Source: Aquiluna sp. (GTDB lineage Bacteria > Actinomycetota > Actinomycetes > Actinomycetales > Microbacteriaceae). From it: 64,000 bases of DNA. Below are positions 1 to 11,063 of the stretch, piece by piece. Where the stretch lies: the NCBI GenBank assembly GCA_021741585.1, contig JAIOXN010000001.1:859059-923058 (forward strand), in the 5' to 3' direction. A program made the translations under genes and the position numbers. Within the stretch, counting starts at the first letter, position 1. Every line of letters starts with the position of its first letter. The notes beneath the pieces were generated by a model, which saw nothing but the letters and a program-made list of their open reading frames with translations, made no database searches and had not been told where the DNA came from.

Positions 1-84
1 AGATAGGCTAGGGGGGTTAGCAAACCCGAATTTAAGTCGGTCCATGGGGTCGCAGTTATGTGGTTATAACTCAACGGAAAGTAA

Positions 85-2028
<1,944 letters not shown>

Positions 2029-2043
2029 GCCTAGGAGTAAAAA

Positions 2044-4560
2044 ATGACTGAAAACCAAATCGACAAGATTGAACAGGTCGACCTCCAGGTCGAAATGCAG
2101 CGCAGCTACCTCGATTATGCGATGAGCGTTATCGTGGGCCGCGCCCTCCCGGATGTTAGGGACGGACTAAAGCCGGTTCACCGCAGAGTTTTGTATGCGA
2201 TGTACGACGGTGGCTACCGCCCAGACAAGCAGTTCTCCAAGTGTTCCCGCGTCGTAGGTGATGTGATGGGCCAGTTCCACCCACACGGTGACTCGGCCAT
2301 TTACGACACCTTGGTTCGCCTGGTTCAAGACTGGAACCTGCGCTACCCACTGGTATCTGGCCAGGGAAACTTTGGTTCTCCAGGAAACGACCCGGCTGCT
2401 GCTCCTCGTTATACCGAGTGCAAGATGGCACCACTGGCGATGGAAATGGTTAGGGACATTGACGAGGAAACCGTTAATTTCCAAGACAACTACGACGGCA
2501 GGACTCAGGAGCCGACAATCTTGCCTGCTCGATTCCCAAACCTTTTGGTGAACGGGTCGATTGGTATCGCCGTTGGTATGGCGACAAACATCCCGCCACA
2601 CAACCTTCGTGAAATCTCTGAAGCCGCTCAATTTGTTCTTTCAAACCCTGAAATCGAGGGTGAGGCACTGATTGAAGAGCTAATCAAGATCGTCAAGGGA
2701 CCAGACTTCCCTACCGGTGCTCAAATTCTTGGTCGCCGCGGCATCGAAGATGCCTACCGCACCGGTCGTGGATCAATCACGATGCGCGCTGTTGTAAACG
2801 TTGAGGAACTCCAGAACCGCACCTGCTTGGTAGTTACCGAGCTGCCATATCAGGTGAACCCAGACAACTTGGCACTCAAGATTGCAGAGTTGGTAAAAGA
2901 GGGCAAGCTAACCGGAATTGCTGACATCCGCGATGAGACCTCTGGTCGCACCGGTCAGCGACTTGTCATCGTGCTCAAGCGTGATGCAGTTGCCAGGGTG
3001 GTTCTAAACAACCTGTACAAGTACACCCAGCTTCAGGAAAACTTTGGTGCCAACATGTTGGCTCTGGTTGATGGCGTTCCAAGGACCCTTTCAATTGATG
3101 GGTTTATTACCAACTGGGTAGCTCACCAGATTGAAGTAATCGTTCGCAGAACTCAATTCCGTCTTCGCAAGGCTGAAGAGCGTGCGCACATTCTGCGTGG
3201 TTACCTCAAGGCCCTTGATGCCCTTGATGCGGTTATCGCCCTGATCCGCAAGAGTTCAACGGTTGAGGATGCTCGCGATGGCCTGATGGATCTACTCAAG
3301 ATTGACGAACTGCAGGCCAGAGCAATCTTGAACATGCAGCTACGCCAGCTGGCAGCTCTTGAGCGCCAGAAGATCATTGATGAGGCAGCAGAACTTGAGA
3401 AGCAAATCCTTGAGTTCCAGAGAATCATCGCGGATCCAAAGGCTCAGCGTTCAATTGTTTCCGAGGAGCTTGCAGAGATCGTCGCCAAGTATGGCGATGA
3501 CCGCCGCAGTGAAATCATGCTTGGCTACGACGGCGACGTCTCGCTTGAGGACCTAATTCCTGAAGAGGAAATGGTTATCACCTTGACTGCCGGAGGTTAC
3601 ATCAAGCGCACCAGAAGCGATAACTACCGCGTGCAACACCGCGGTGGCAAGGGCGTGAAGGGTGCAAACCTCAGGGCAGAGGATGTCGTCCAGAACTTCA
3701 TCGTCTCAACCACTCACCACTGGTTGATGTTCTTCACAAACAAGGGACGCGTTTATCGCTCCAAAGTTTATGAGGTTCAAGAAACCGGCAGAGATGCCAA
3801 GGGGCAGCACGTTGCTAACTTGCTCGCTCTGCAGCCAGACGAGCGAGTCGTCGAGGTTGTTGACCTGAAGGACTATCAAGTTTCCCCATATCTTGTTCTG
3901 GCAACAAGGTCCGGTCTGGTCAAGAAGACCTCGCTTGAGCTATACGACACCCCAAGATCCGGTGGAATCATTGCGATCAAGCTCCGCGAAGGCGATGAGC
4001 TTGTGAACGCAATGCTGGTTAGCGAAGAGAATGACCTCCTTCTTGTCTCACGCAAGGGAATGTCAATCCGCTTCAGCGCGGGCAACGACTCAATGCGTCC
4101 GATGGGTCGCGACACTTCCGGTGTGATTGGTATGGCGTTCCGCAAGGACGACGAACTGCTCTCTGCATCTGTAATTGGAGAAGCTGGATTCGTATTCGTT
4201 GTCACCGAAGGTGGCTATGCCAAGCGCACCAGTGCCGACCAATACCGCCTGCAAAAGCGAGGCGGTATTGGTATCAAAGTCGCCAAGCTTGATGAAAAGC
4301 GCGGTGACCTGGTTGGTTCGCTAATCGTTGACGAAACTGACGAGGTTTTGGTGGTTCTTGCATCCGGCAAGGTAATCAGAACAAACGCCAGTGAGGTTCC
4401 GGCCAAGGGCCGCGACACCATGGGTGTTGTATTTGCCAGATTTGAGGAAGGTGACTCAGTTTTGTCACTAGCTCGCAACGCAGAGCGTAATCTAGAAGCT
4501 CCGGGGGATACTCAAGAAACCGAAGGAGAAGCTAGTGGCGACACTGTTCAAGCGGAATAA
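2044..4560 (+). CDS. gyrA: DNA gyrase subunit A
   Basis: DNA breakage-reunion subunit of gyrase, 838 residues. The winged-helix and tower domains carry the catalytic tyrosine at residue 123 (APRYTE). The quinolone region reads [10 protein letters not shown] with Ser84 and Asp88, the residues usual in susceptible enzymes. The C-terminal beta-pinwheel starts around residue 500 and contains a GyrA box (RGGKGVK near 535) needed for DNA wrapping. The tail is acidic and low in complexity. It sits 15 bp behind gyrB, and its last 26 bp overlap the start of the DUF3566 gene. Confidence 0.98.
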   Translation: MTENQIDKIEQVDLQVEMQRSYLDYAMSVIVGRALPDVRDGLKPVHRRVLYAMYDGGYRPDKQFSKCSRVVGDVMGQFHPHGDSAIYDTLVRLVQDWNLRYPLVSGQGNFGSPGNDPAAAPRYTECKMAPLAMEMVRDIDEETVNFQDNYDGRTQEPTILPARFPNLLVNGSIGIAVGMATNIPPHNLREISEAAQFVLSNPEIEGEALIEELIKIVKGPDFPTGAQILGRRGIEDAYRTGRGSITMRAVVNVEELQNRTCLVVTELPYQVNPDNLALKIAELVKEGKLTGIADIRDETSGRTGQRLVIVLKRDAVARVVLNNLYKYTQLQENFGANMLALVDGVPRTLSIDGFITNWVAHQIEVIVRRTQFRLRKAEERAHILRGYLKALDALDAVIALIRKSSTVEDARDGLMDLLKIDELQARAILNMQLRQLAALERQKIIDEAAELEKQILEFQRIIADPKAQRSIVSEELAEIVAKYGDDRRSEIMLGYDGDVSLEDLIPEEEMVITLTAGGYIKRTRSDNYRVQHRGGKGVKGANLRAEDVVQNFIVSTTHHWLMFFTNKGRVYRSKVYEVQETGRDAKGQHVANLLALQPDERVVEVVDLKDYQVSPYLVLATRSGLVKKTSLELYDTPRSGGIIAIKLREGDELVNAMLVSEENDLLLVSRKGMSIRFSAGNDSMRPMGRDTSGVIGMAFRKDDELLSASVIGEAGFVFVVTEGGYAKRTSADQYRLQKRGGIGIKVAKLDEKRGDLVGSLIVDETDEVLVVLASGKVIRTNASEVPAKGRDTMGVVFARFEEGDSVLSLARNAERNLEAPGDTQETEGEASGDTVQAE

Positions 4561-4936
4561 GGGCCCTAAAGAAGCGGTCAAGCAGGTACGGCTCAAGCTT
4601 CGCTCGATTGATGTCTGGTCAGCTGTTAAGGCCGGATTCTTGATTTCGATCGCATTGGGAATCGGAACCATAGTTGGGGCATTCCTTTTATGGTCCGTTT
4701 TGGCCAATTCCGGAATATTCTCGTCCTTGGGCGGTCTGATCACTTCCGTTTTGGGTGATGGCAACGAATTCAACCTGGAATCCCAGTTGAGTTTCGGCAA
4801 TGTCATGAGCACTGCAACAACTCTTTCGCTGCTTAATATCGTGCTAACTACGGCTCTAAGCGCGGTTTGGGCAGTGATCTTTAACCTAATCGCCAAAATT
4901 GTTGGTGGAGTTGCAGTAACCTTCACTAATAACTAA
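4535..4936 (+). CDS. DUF3566 membrane protein
   Basis: Small actinobacterial protein found next to gyrA. 133 residues: a basic N-terminus, one transmembrane helix at about 33-55, a mid region of about 40 residues, and a second helix at about 95-120. The GTG start lies inside the end of gyrA, with GGAGAA 5-6 nt before it, so translation is probably coupled to gyrA. The family matches the gene after gyrA in Mycobacterium (DUF3566). Its function is unknown. A membrane role is inferred only from topology. Confidence 0.85.
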   Translation: MATLFKRNKGPKEAVKQVRLKLRSIDVWSAVKAGFLISIALGIGTIVGAFLLWSVLANSGIFSSLGGLITSVLGDGNEFNLESQLSFGNVMSTATTLSLLNIVLTTALSAVWAVIFNLIAKIVGGVAVTFTNN

Positions 4937-4967
4937 CAAACTTTAGTTTGTAGGTTTTGAGTGTTTC

Positions 4968-4973
4968 TAGTAT
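4968..4973 (+). promoter_or_regulatory. -10 box of the tRNA-Ile/tRNA-Ala promoter
   Basis: TAGTAT lies 16 nt before the first base of tRNA-Ile. This fits a short leader on a tRNA precursor. An inverted repeat just upstream (4936-4951, ACAAACT...AGTTTGT) has a very short loop and no T-run, so it is a poor terminator for the gyrase operon. No clear -35 is visible. Confidence 0.5.
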
Positions 4974-4989
4974 TGTTGTGATGCTCTAC

Positions 4990-5063
4990 GGGCCTATAGC
5001 TCAGGTGGTTAGAGCGCTTCACTGATAATGAAGAGGTCGGAGGTTCAAGTCCTCCTAGGCCCA
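4990..5063 (+). tRNA. tRNA-Ile (GAT)
   Basis: 74 nt with a complete cloverleaf. Acceptor GGGCCTA pairs with TAGGCCC, the discriminator is A, the T-arm has GGTTCAAGTCC, and the anticodon loop CTGATAA gives GAT. CCA is not encoded. It is paired with tRNA-Ala 34 bp downstream, the same order as ileT-alaT after gyrA in Mycobacterium. Confidence 0.97.
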
Positions 5064-5097
5064 CGGTGAGCACTTTCCGCCAGGGAAGGCTCGCTTT

Positions 5098-5170
5098 GGG
5101 GACTTAGCTCAGTTGGTAGAGCACCTGCTTTGCAAGCAGGGGGTCAGGGGTTCGACCCCCCTAGTCTCCA
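5098..5170 (+). tRNA. tRNA-Ala (TGC)
   Basis: 73 nt. Acceptor GGGGACT pairs with AGTCTCC through one G-T pair, and the discriminator is A. The anticodon loop TTTGCAA gives TGC, and the T-arm is GGTTCGACCCC. Likely co-transcribed with tRNA-Ile and ended by the hairpin that begins 10 bp downstream. Confidence 0.97.
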
Positions 5171-5179
5171 CAAAATAGA

Positions 5180-5212
5180 TCTCCCTCCGGAAACGGGGGG
5201 AGATTTTTGTTT
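5180..5212 (+). terminator. Intrinsic terminator after the tRNA pair
   Basis: A 10-bp stem (TCTCCCTCCG with CGGGGGGAGA, one T-G pair) and a GAAA loop, followed by TTTTTGTTT. A textbook Rho-independent terminator on the plus strand. Confidence 0.92.
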
Positions 5213-5278
5213 AACCCAAATCGCTAACTCTGGAAAATGCCAGCAGTCTTGGCAATTGGCGACTCCTAGACTGAACCC

Positions 5279-5878
5279 ATGTCATTCAGTGTTGCGGCAA
5301 CGCTTTCCCACAGTCTCGTGAGGCTCGAGCAATTGGAAGTTGCGCATGCAAGTGAGCTAGCTGAATCGGTCGGTGACCTCTGGAAGATTTGGTACACCGC
5401 AATACCTGCTCCAGGAGAGATGGTGGCCGAAATTGAGCGCCGACTTGATCTGCAATCTCAGGGAAAGATGGTCCCGTTTGCCGTTATAGATCCTGATTCT
5501 GGCCGTGCGGTCGGTATGACCACCTACATGAACATCGATGAGCCAAATCGAAGAGTTGAAATCGGTTCAACTTGGATCAGTAAGGAAGTACAGCGCACTG
5601 GCTTGAACCAGGCCATGAAGTTATTGCTTCTGGATCACGCGTTTGAGAATTTGGATTGCATTGCCGTTGAGTTCCGGACTCACATCCACAACTTACAATC
5701 TCGAGCTGCCATAGCTGGGATCGGTGCTAAACAAGACGGAATCTTGCGCAATCATCAGATTGACAGGTTTGGCAACCTTCGAGACACAGTCTCCTTCAGC
5801 ATAATTGCTAGCGAATGGCCGACTGTGAAGCACGGACTCATTTCAAGAGTCGGTAACGTGGAAAACAAAACCAACTAA
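5279..5878 (+). CDS. GNAT acetyltransferase, RimJ/RimL type
   Basis: Predicted N-acetyltransferase of 199 residues, most like the Acetyltransf_3 group that acetylates protein N-termini or small amines. Visible family features are the central strand FAVIDPDSGRAVGMTTY, the EIGSTWI strand, the acetyl-CoA-binding stretch around VQRTGLNQAMKLLLLDHAF, and the late block NLQSRAAIAGIGAKQDG. The substrate cannot be read. A -10 box TAGACT ends 6 nt before the ATG and there is no Shine-Dalgarno, so the mRNA is probably leaderless. Its stop overlaps the convergent YCII gene by 4 bp. Confidence 0.85.
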   Translation: MSFSVAATLSHSLVRLEQLEVAHASELAESVGDLWKIWYTAIPAPGEMVAEIERRLDLQSQGKMVPFAVIDPDSGRAVGMTTYMNIDEPNRRVEIGSTWISKEVQRTGLNQAMKLLLLDHAFENLDCIAVEFRTHIHNLQSRAAIAGIGAKQDGILRNHQIDRFGNLRDTVSFSIIASEWPTVKHGLISRVGNVENKTN

Positions 5879-6207
5879 TCCTTGAACTTGCGCACTTCCT
5901 GAGGCCAGCCACATGCCCTGGCTATCTTTGAGCCCCACTCATTTGCCTCGGAATCAGATCCGACATTGATAATCGTCATGCCACCAATAAATTCACCTGT
6001 TGAGGTAATCGGACCACTTATAGCTCCCGATTCATCCATGCCAGTGGCTAGCGCTATCTCCTCTTCTAAGCCACCCGCAAAAACAAGCACCCCGGCATCC
6101 TCCATTTCAGCGACTACCTGATTTGCAAGCGGCCCTCTGGATTCGAACCACTCTTCGCTGTGGTCACCGACCCACTGTTGGTTGAAATAAATCAAATACT
6201 TAGACAT
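5875..6207 (-). CDS. YCII-related domain protein
   Basis: 110 residues with a YCII-like ferredoxin-fold pattern: N-terminal YLIYFNQQWVGDHSEEW, then MEDAGVLVFAGGLEE and a final GGMTIINVGSDSEANEWGSKIA block. YCII proteins are small dimeric enzymes or subunits, often in stress or degradation contexts. No activity is assigned here. This is the last gene of a leftward run (SRPBCC, DUF1801, YCII), a combination often found together in actinobacteria. A 43-bp gap to DUF1801 may hold its own promoter. Its stop TAG and the opposite gene's TAA share bases. Confidence 0.75.
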   Translation of the reverse strand: MSKYLIYFNQQWVGDHSEEWFESRGPLANQVVAEMEDAGVLVFAGGLEEEIALATGMDESGAISGPITSTGEFIGGMTIINVGSDSEANEWGSKIARACGWPQEVRKFKD

Positions 6208-6250
6208 TTAGCTCTGCTTTCAATTTTCTAAGACTAAATCTATTGACAAC

Positions 6251-6640
6251 CTACGCCCTATTCAGCTCAACTCCTTGGGTCAGAAGGTCAATGAAGGCAG
6301 CATTCTGGATCTCTTGACCCTCGGCAAAGTCAATCGCTCTAACCGTCTTGCTATCAAGACGCGCATTGAAGATTCCAGATGAGTCTTTGATTCTGGCACC
6401 CTTTGGAAATGTGAGTCTGACGGCATTTTTCAAATAGTCTGCAACGCAAACAATCCCGTCTGCCTCCCAGGTTGGTGACCCAAGAGGTTTGGATGGCATT
6501 TTCCACTTCACGTCTTCTTTGATGGCACTTGAGGAAGAAAGAATCACCTCACGTAGCTCCTCGAGCACCTGACCCTTCCAGTTTGGTTGGGAGGCGATTA
6601 TTGAATCAATTTGGTCGCTCGGCTGAGGTTCGGTTGCCAC
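6251..6640 (-). CDS. DUF1801 (YdhG/YjbR-like) protein
   Basis: 129 residues of the DUF1801 family. Typical signs are DIKW-like EDVKWKMPSKPL near the middle, the IVCVADYLKNAVRLTFPKGA strand pair and the late helix FAEGQEIQNAAFIDLLTQ. The biochemical role is unknown. The GTG start is set by AGGAG five bases upstream. It follows the SRPBCC gene by 18 bp, so they are co-transcribed. Confidence 0.8.
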   Translation of the reverse strand: MATEPQPSDQIDSIIASQPNWKGQVLEELREVILSSSSAIKEDVKWKMPSKPLGSPTWEADGIVCVADYLKNAVRLTFPKGARIKDSSGIFNARLDSKTVRAIDFAEGQEIQNAAFIDLLTQGVELNRA

Positions 6641-6658
6641 GGAAGCTCCTATTTCTAA

Positions 6659-7063
6659 CTATTTGGACATTGCATGTTTGGCGAAGTTATCCAAAATTGC
6701 CTGCCATCCGGCTCTCTGATCATCAGCTGAGTTGATGTCTTCTGTGTCAAAAGCCACGGTAACCCGCACTCCTGAAGGTTCTTCGGTAAAGCTGACTTTC
6801 GCTGTGCGGTCACCAAAGGAGTACTCAATCAGTTCGTGCTCGACGATGTTTGTGTAGACACCCTCGAAATCAAAGCCCGCACTGCCATCTTTGGCTTCCA
6901 TTCGGGAGGAGAACTTGCCACCCGGTCTTAGATCTACCGATGCGGTCGGGGTGTGCCAATCATCAGAGGCAAAATTCCACTTCACAATGTCTTCAGGAGA
7001 GGAGTACGCCTCCCAGACTTTGCTAATTGGGGCAGCAACGAGCACTTCAACTGAGATTTCCAT
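6659..7063 (-). CDS. SRPBCC (AHSA1-like) ligand-binding protein
   Basis: 134-residue START/Bet v 1-type protein. It opens with ISVEVLVAAPISKVWEAYSSPEDIVKWN, has the DLRPGGKFSSRMEAKDGS hairpin, and ends with the long helix containing GWQAILDNFAKHA. The family binds hydrophobic ligands or chaperone partners, and the ligand here is unknown. The first gene of a leftward run with DUF1801. TATTAT lies 6 nt before the ATG and there is no Shine-Dalgarno, so it looks leaderless. Confidence 0.85.
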   Translation of the reverse strand: MEISVEVLVAAPISKVWEAYSSPEDIVKWNFASDDWHTPTASVDLRPGGKFSSRMEAKDGSAGFDFEGVYTNIVEHELIEYSFGDRTAKVSFTEEPSGVRVTVAFDTEDINSADDQRAGWQAILDNFAKHAMSK

Positions 7064-7126
7064 GGCTGAATAATAGAGCCTTCTCGTCAGTTATTTCCCA
7101 TTTGTTGCCGCGAGAAAATAGCCGAT

Positions 7127-7291
7127 TCAGGAGATTAAAAACATCACCAGATAGGTAACGGGAATGGTTATTAGTGCACCTATTGCGATTCCCTTAATCA
7201 GGTCACTTTTTGTTTGACCTGCAGTGATTCCGCCAACAAATAGAACTAGAAACCACAAACCCGTGAGCCAGAGACCAACATCTCCGAACAT
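7127..7291 (-). CDS. Small two-helix membrane protein
   Basis: 54 residues starting MFGDVGLW. Two hydrophobic helices (about 6-23 and 34-53) are split by a short polar loop (GQTKSDLIKG). I chose this ATG over an in-frame one 33 bp upstream because GAGGG stands 4 nt before it and the extra residues are polar. I recognise no family. It lies alone between the SRPBCC operon and the nitroreductase, on the same strand as both. Confidence 0.6.
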   Translation of the reverse strand: MFGDVGLWLTGLWFLVLFVGGITAGQTKSDLIKGIAIGALITIPVTYLVMFLIS

Positions 7292-7369
7292 TTTTCCCTC
7301 TTCTGCTTGTGAATGTCCAAGCAATTTCAGATTACTCCTGAGTCAAAGCTGATGGTTTATTGCAAATAA

Positions 7370-8059
7370 CTAGGATTTCGGCTGTAGCAACAGCTCATCA
7401 ATTGGCAGTCTCTCTGCCTTCCAGGTATTGATCGCATGTTCTGAGGGGTAGCCCAGGGACATTCCGCAAACCAAAGCATATTCATCGCCGACCTCAAACT
7501 CTTCTCGGATGATGTCTGGGTAGTTGCCCAAATACCCTTGAGCGCAGGTGCCCAAACCTCTGGTTTGGGCAGAGAGCATCGCAGCTTCCATAAATAAACC
7601 AAGATCTAGGGTGCCGAATTGATCGAGACCCTTGTGAGTGAAAAAGAATAAGGCCGCTGGAGCGCCAAAAAACTCGTAGTTGCGCTCAAGAAAAGAGAAC
7701 CTCGCCTTTGAATCGCTTCTGTCAATGCCCAGGGTCTCGTAGATTCCCTTGCCGACTCTCATGCTTCGCTCAACAAGACCTGCTGGATATGGAATCTCGT
7801 GGGTGTAGTCAGGTTTTGAACCCATCCCAGGAAGATCTTTTGACTCGTTGAGCCTGGCAACTAGCTTTTTGCTGATGCGATCTCGTTGCTCACCCTGGGC
7901 AATCGCGACAACAAATGGGCGGGTGTTCGACCAACTAGGTGCGGTCATTCCATCGGTGAGTATGTCTTTGATTGTTTCTAACTCAACAGGCTTGTTTAGA
8001 AAGTCTCTGGTTGAGCGGCGCTGCTGGGCAAATTCACTGAAATCTTGTGGGGTAAGCAT
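7370..8059 (-). CDS. Nitroreductase family flavoprotein
   Basis: 229-residue FMN-dependent nitroreductase-fold protein. The N-terminal RRSTRDFLNKPV motif binds the FMN phosphate, APSWSNTRPF is the usual substrate/FMN segment, and the C-terminal half has LSAQTRGLGTCAQGYL and the VCGMSLGYP strand. The family reduces nitro compounds, quinones or enones with NAD(P)H. The substrate is unknown. TACCAT sits 6 nt before the ATG, consistent with a leaderless mRNA. It is divergent from the SAM methyltransferase, 79 bp away. Confidence 0.88.
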   Translation of the reverse strand: MLTPQDFSEFAQQRRSTRDFLNKPVELETIKDILTDGMTAPSWSNTRPFVVAIAQGEQRDRISKKLVARLNESKDLPGMGSKPDYTHEIPYPAGLVERSMRVGKGIYETLGIDRSDSKARFSFLERNYEFFGAPAALFFFTHKGLDQFGTLDLGLFMEAAMLSAQTRGLGTCAQGYLGNYPDIIREEFEVGDEYALVCGMSLGYPSEHAINTWKAERLPIDELLLQPKS

Positions 8060-8138
8060 TCTTGAATGGTACGTGAGAATTCCTAGGCCGTCGACCAGGG
8101 CGGTCTGCCCTTAGAATCCAGATACCAAGCGAAGGAAA

Positions 8139-8996
8139 ATGATGGATCCGCTTCAAGACCCCGATGCGAATTACCTAGAGATAAACAAAGCCAACTGGGA
8201 CTCTCGGGTTGACCTGCATCTGCAGGGTTACAACCTGGACAAATTCCGCTCTGATTCAACCTACCTCTCGGATGTAGTGAGGTTCGATCTTGGGCGCTTC
8301 CCAGATTTGAATGGTCTGCGCGGAATCCACTTTCAATCCCACATCGGAACCGACACTATTTCGCTCGCGAGGTTGGGCGCCACGATGTTTGGCTTAGATT
8401 TATCGCCAAAATCAGTTGCTGCGGCCAATCAACTTGCTTTGGAATTTGGCCACGAGATCAGGTTTATTGAATCTGACGTTTACTCAGCGGCTTCCCTATT
8501 GAGTGCATCACACGTTGATTTGGATTTTGATTTTGTTTACACCGGTGTCGGAGCCTTGTGCTGGTTGCCAGACATCAAGGAATGGTCAAAAGCAGTGAAG
8601 AGCGTTCTGCGAAAAGGCGGGTTCTTGTTCATCAGAGAGGCACATCCGGTTGTGTGGACCCTCAGTGAAAAGCGCGAAGACGGCGGAATCTCACTCGAGT
8701 ATGACTACTTTGCTGGCCCAGGCTTATTACTGAGCGACGAGGAATCTTATGCGGGCGAAGGTACCGTGGCCTCCCCGGCAAATGTGAGCTTCAACCATTC
8801 GCTCTCTCAGATATTTAATTCACTCTGGGATGAGGGTTTCGAGATTGACCTGTTTGAAGAACACAACAGCCTCCCGTGGCGCCCGTGGGAAAAGGATTTT
8901 GTGCTGAACGAGACCAACGGCGAATACACACTCAAGGACCGGCCGAATCGCTTGCCAGCCTCGTACACCCTAAAAGCAACGTTGAAGAAGGATTAG
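8139..8996 (+). CDS. Class I SAM-dependent methyltransferase
   Basis: 285 residues. The SAM-binding motif I is the variant HFQSHIGTDTISLARLGA (about residues 66-83) typical of one actinobacterial methyltransferase group. An acidic FGLDLSPKSV motif and the motif IV strand FDFVYTGVGALCWLPDI follow. The substrate is not predictable. GAAGGA precedes the ATG. Two ATGs stand in tandem and either could be used. The next small membrane gene begins 2 bp past the stop, so they form an operon. Confidence 0.85.
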   Translation: MMDPLQDPDANYLEINKANWDSRVDLHLQGYNLDKFRSDSTYLSDVVRFDLGRFPDLNGLRGIHFQSHIGTDTISLARLGATMFGLDLSPKSVAAANQLALEFGHEIRFIESDVYSAASLLSASHVDLDFDFVYTGVGALCWLPDIKEWSKAVKSVLRKGGFLFIREAHPVVWTLSEKREDGGISLEYDYFAGPGLLLSDEESYAGEGTVASPANVSFNHSLSQIFNSLWDEGFEIDLFEEHNSLPWRPWEKDFVLNETNGEYTLKDRPNRLPASYTLKATLKKD

Positions 8997-8998
8997 AA

Positions 8999-9253
8999 AT
9001 GGAAGATTTAGCCGCATTTGCAGCCGGGCTCTACGTGAGCCTAATTACGCTCTCGGTTGGCACAATCGTCATTGCAGTGTTGGCAAGGCTCAAGCGCATG
9101 CCGTTCTACATCGCAATGACGGTGAATATCATTTTGGGTTTGGTGGCAGCGGGAACAATCAGCATCGCTTGGGCACTCGGCGTTGTGCCGTTTGTGGGCT
9201 TAGCTATTTCTTCGATTATTCTCACGCTGCCACCTAAAAAGCCAAAGGCTTAG
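8999..9253 (+). CDS. Small membrane protein
   Basis: 84 residues with three hydrophobic segments (about 6-28, 36-56 and 59-78), no charged residues inside them and a basic KKPKA tail. The start is the ATG 2 bp after the methyltransferase stop, preceded by AAGGA. A longer in-frame reading exists but runs inside the methyltransferase gene. Family unknown. Its TAG shares bases with the TAA of the convergent DoxX gene. Confidence 0.7.
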   Translation: MEDLAAFAAGLYVSLITLSVGTIVIAVLARLKRMPFYIAMTVNIILGLVAAGTISIAWALGVVPFVGLAISSIILTLPPKKPKA

Positions 9254-9654
9254 AGGGCTGGAAGCAAAGCCCAAAGAATCGCTGCAATAACAGCAGGGAA
9301 GAACAAACCAAGGTTCATCTTTAGGGTGTACTTGGCCTCGCCACGAGCTGCGTGAACCCACATCGCACCAATCATGGTTAGCGCAAGGCCAGCAGCGGCT
9401 GCAACAGCGAACCAGATGGCCCAGTCAAAACCTAGAAAATAGCCAATTGGTGCAACAACAATTCCGATCGCACCTAAGATCTCAAGCCATGCAATTAGGC
9501 GGACGATGCCGAATGGAATCTTCTCGATCCAGCCAAAGCCAGCTTGCAATAGTGCCTCGCGAGACGAGGTGGCTTTGAATCGACCCGCCTTGAAAAAACC
9601 GAATGCTGTAAATAGTGATGCTGCTGCGGCAATGATGCCAACTGCGATGTTCAT
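9250..9654 (-). CDS. DoxX family membrane protein
   Basis: 134 residues and four predicted transmembrane helices with the DoxX layout: GFFKAGRFK near the start, then LIAWLEILGAIGIVVAPIG, the LTMIGAMWVHAARGE loop, and a last hydrophobic helix. DoxX proteins are quinone-linked or redox-stress membrane proteins in several bacteria, and the role here is not shown. The start ATG is chosen by TTGGAGAAC immediately upstream. A longer frame begins 48 bp earlier without a ribosome site. Confidence 0.85.
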   Translation of the reverse strand: MNIAVGIIAAAASLFTAFGFFKAGRFKATSSREALLQAGFGWIEKIPFGIVRLIAWLEILGAIGIVVAPIGYFLGFDWAIWFAVAAAAGLALTMIGAMWVHAARGEAKYTLKMNLGLFFPAVIAAILWALLPAL

Positions 9655-9755
9655 GTGTTCTCCAAATAAGTAAAGTAGTCCTTGACAAAGAATTTCTATC
9701 ACACTTTACAAAACTTGTCTAGCCAACATGTCGGCATGCTTGATAGTCTTTAGAA

Positions 9756-10121
9756 ATGGAAATCAAGGCAGAGTGCGAGCGCAAAGCGGGAGCTTGGCGC
9801 GTTCGAGTTCCCGAACTCGACAACCTCTTGATTTCGACCAAAAGGCTTGATCTTGCAACTGAGCAGATTAAAGACTTGGTTCACGAATACCAGGGCGTTG
9901 ACCGCTGTGACGTGATTGTCAAAGTTGAAACTTCAATGCCAGGCATCATCTGCGACCTCGAAGCTGCCCAGGCAAAAATGCGTGAGGCAAACAGACTTCA
10001 AGAAGAAGCATCTCGAGAGATCCGTGACGTAGTTGCAAGGCTTCGCGAAGAGGGATTGAGCATGCGAGATATTGGCGTATTGCTTCAGATTTCACCGCAA
10101 CGAGTGGCACAACTGACCTAA
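9756..10121 (+). CDS. HicB-like domain joined to a helix-turn-helix
   Basis: 121 residues. The N-terminal 60 or so resemble the short HicB/RNase-H-like fold (EIKAECERKAGAWRVRVPEL...ATEQIKDLVHEY). Then comes a charged coiled-coil stretch (LEAAQAKMREANRLQEEASREIRDVVARL). It ends with a sigma-region-4-like helix-turn-helix, GLSMRDIGVLLQISPQRVAQL. A DNA-binding regulator or antitoxin is inferred. No toxin gene is adjacent. TGATAGTCT (extended -10) ends 6 nt before the ATG, so the mRNA is probably leaderless. The crotonase gene begins 19 bp later. Confidence 0.65.
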   Translation: MEIKAECERKAGAWRVRVPELDNLLISTKRLDLATEQIKDLVHEYQGVDRCDVIVKVETSMPGIICDLEAAQAKMREANRLQEEASREIRDVVARLREEGLSMRDIGVLLQISPQRVAQLT

Positions 10122-10140
10122 ACCGCCTAATGTTGCCAGC

Positions 10141-10920
10141 ATGTCAGAGTCGACGAAACTAACAACACAAATCCAGGGCCACCTATTACTGATTGGCCTA
10201 AATCGCCCCGAAAAGCGCAATGCCGCAGATCTTGAGATGTTGCATGCCCTATCCCTTGCCTATGGGGAATTAGACAAAAACCCAGACCTTAGAGCCGGAG
10301 TCATCTTCGCCCACGGCGATCACTTCACCGCCGGTCTTGACTTGGCGGATCTTGGACCCAAGATGGCTGCAGGGCAGTTGAATATGGTCCCCGAAGGCGG
10401 TTTGGACCCCTGGGGAATCTCTACAAAACAGGTTTCAAAGCCCGTGGTGATGGCAATTCAGGGAACCTGCTTCACGCTTGGTGTTGAATTGGCGTTGAAT
10501 TCTGAGGTTGTGATTGCAGCTGACAATGCAGTGTTCGCTCAATTAGAGGTTTCACGTGGGATTCTGCCCTTTGGTGGAGGAACTATTCGGTTCCCGAGAA
10601 GTGCAGGCTGGTCCAACGCAATGCGATATCTCCTAACCGGAGATTCATTTGACGCAAGGACCGCAAAGGAAATTGGCCTTGTTACCGAGGTGGTGCCGGT
10701 AGGCGAAGAACTAAACCGAGCAATTGAGCTGGCCAATCGGATTGCAGCTCAGGCGCCCTTGGCGGTGCAGGCAACCTTGGCTTCTGCAAGAAACCAAGAT
10801 CCGGAGCAGGAAGCCCAGCTGTTGATGCAAAGACTTGGAAAACTCATGCAAACCAAGGATGTTGCGCGCGGGATGCAGGCTTTTATGACTAAGACGGCTG
10901 CGGAGTTCGAGGGGAACTAA
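10141..10920 (+). CDS. Enoyl-CoA hydratase/isomerase (crotonase) family
   Basis: 259-residue crotonase-fold enzyme acting on acyl-CoA thioesters. The first oxyanion-hole segment is HFTAGLDLADL (about 61-71) and the second is GTCFTLGVELAL (about 109-120). The glutamates usual in hydratases are replaced (the relevant loop reads VSRGILPFGGGTIRFPRSAG), so hydration activity is uncertain and isomerase or other activity is possible. TAATGT ends 7 nt before the ATG with no Shine-Dalgarno, suggesting a separate leaderless mRNA from the gene before. Confidence 0.88.
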   Translation: MSESTKLTTQIQGHLLLIGLNRPEKRNAADLEMLHALSLAYGELDKNPDLRAGVIFAHGDHFTAGLDLADLGPKMAAGQLNMVPEGGLDPWGISTKQVSKPVVMAIQGTCFTLGVELALNSEVVIAADNAVFAQLEVSRGILPFGGGTIRFPRSAGWSNAMRYLLTGDSFDARTAKEIGLVTEVVPVGEELNRAIELANRIAAQAPLAVQATLASARNQDPEQEAQLLMQRLGKLMQTKDVARGMQAFMTKTAAEFEGN

Positions 10921-10927
10921 TTGTTGA

Positions 10928-10955
10928 CAAAGGGTAAATACCGACCCTTGTTTTT
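10928..10955 (+). terminator. Terminator after the crotonase gene
   Basis: AAGGGT pairs with ACCCTT across an 8-nt loop, followed by GTTTTTGT. A short but plausible Rho-independent terminator starting 7 bp past the stop. The remaining 108 bp before the next gene is AT-rich promoter DNA. Confidence 0.65.
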
Positions 10956-11063
10956 GTAGTTAGTCCACAAATTAGTTCATGGCTAATTTTTACTTTTTGT
11001 ACCCAGTCACGAAATAACTAGACAACCCTTACTAACTGGTCAAATCTGTGGCTCACTAGAGCA

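Noticed and set aside
4936-4951. Inverted repeat as terminator of the gyrase operon
   Set aside because: The stem is AT-rich, the loop very short, and no T-run follows.
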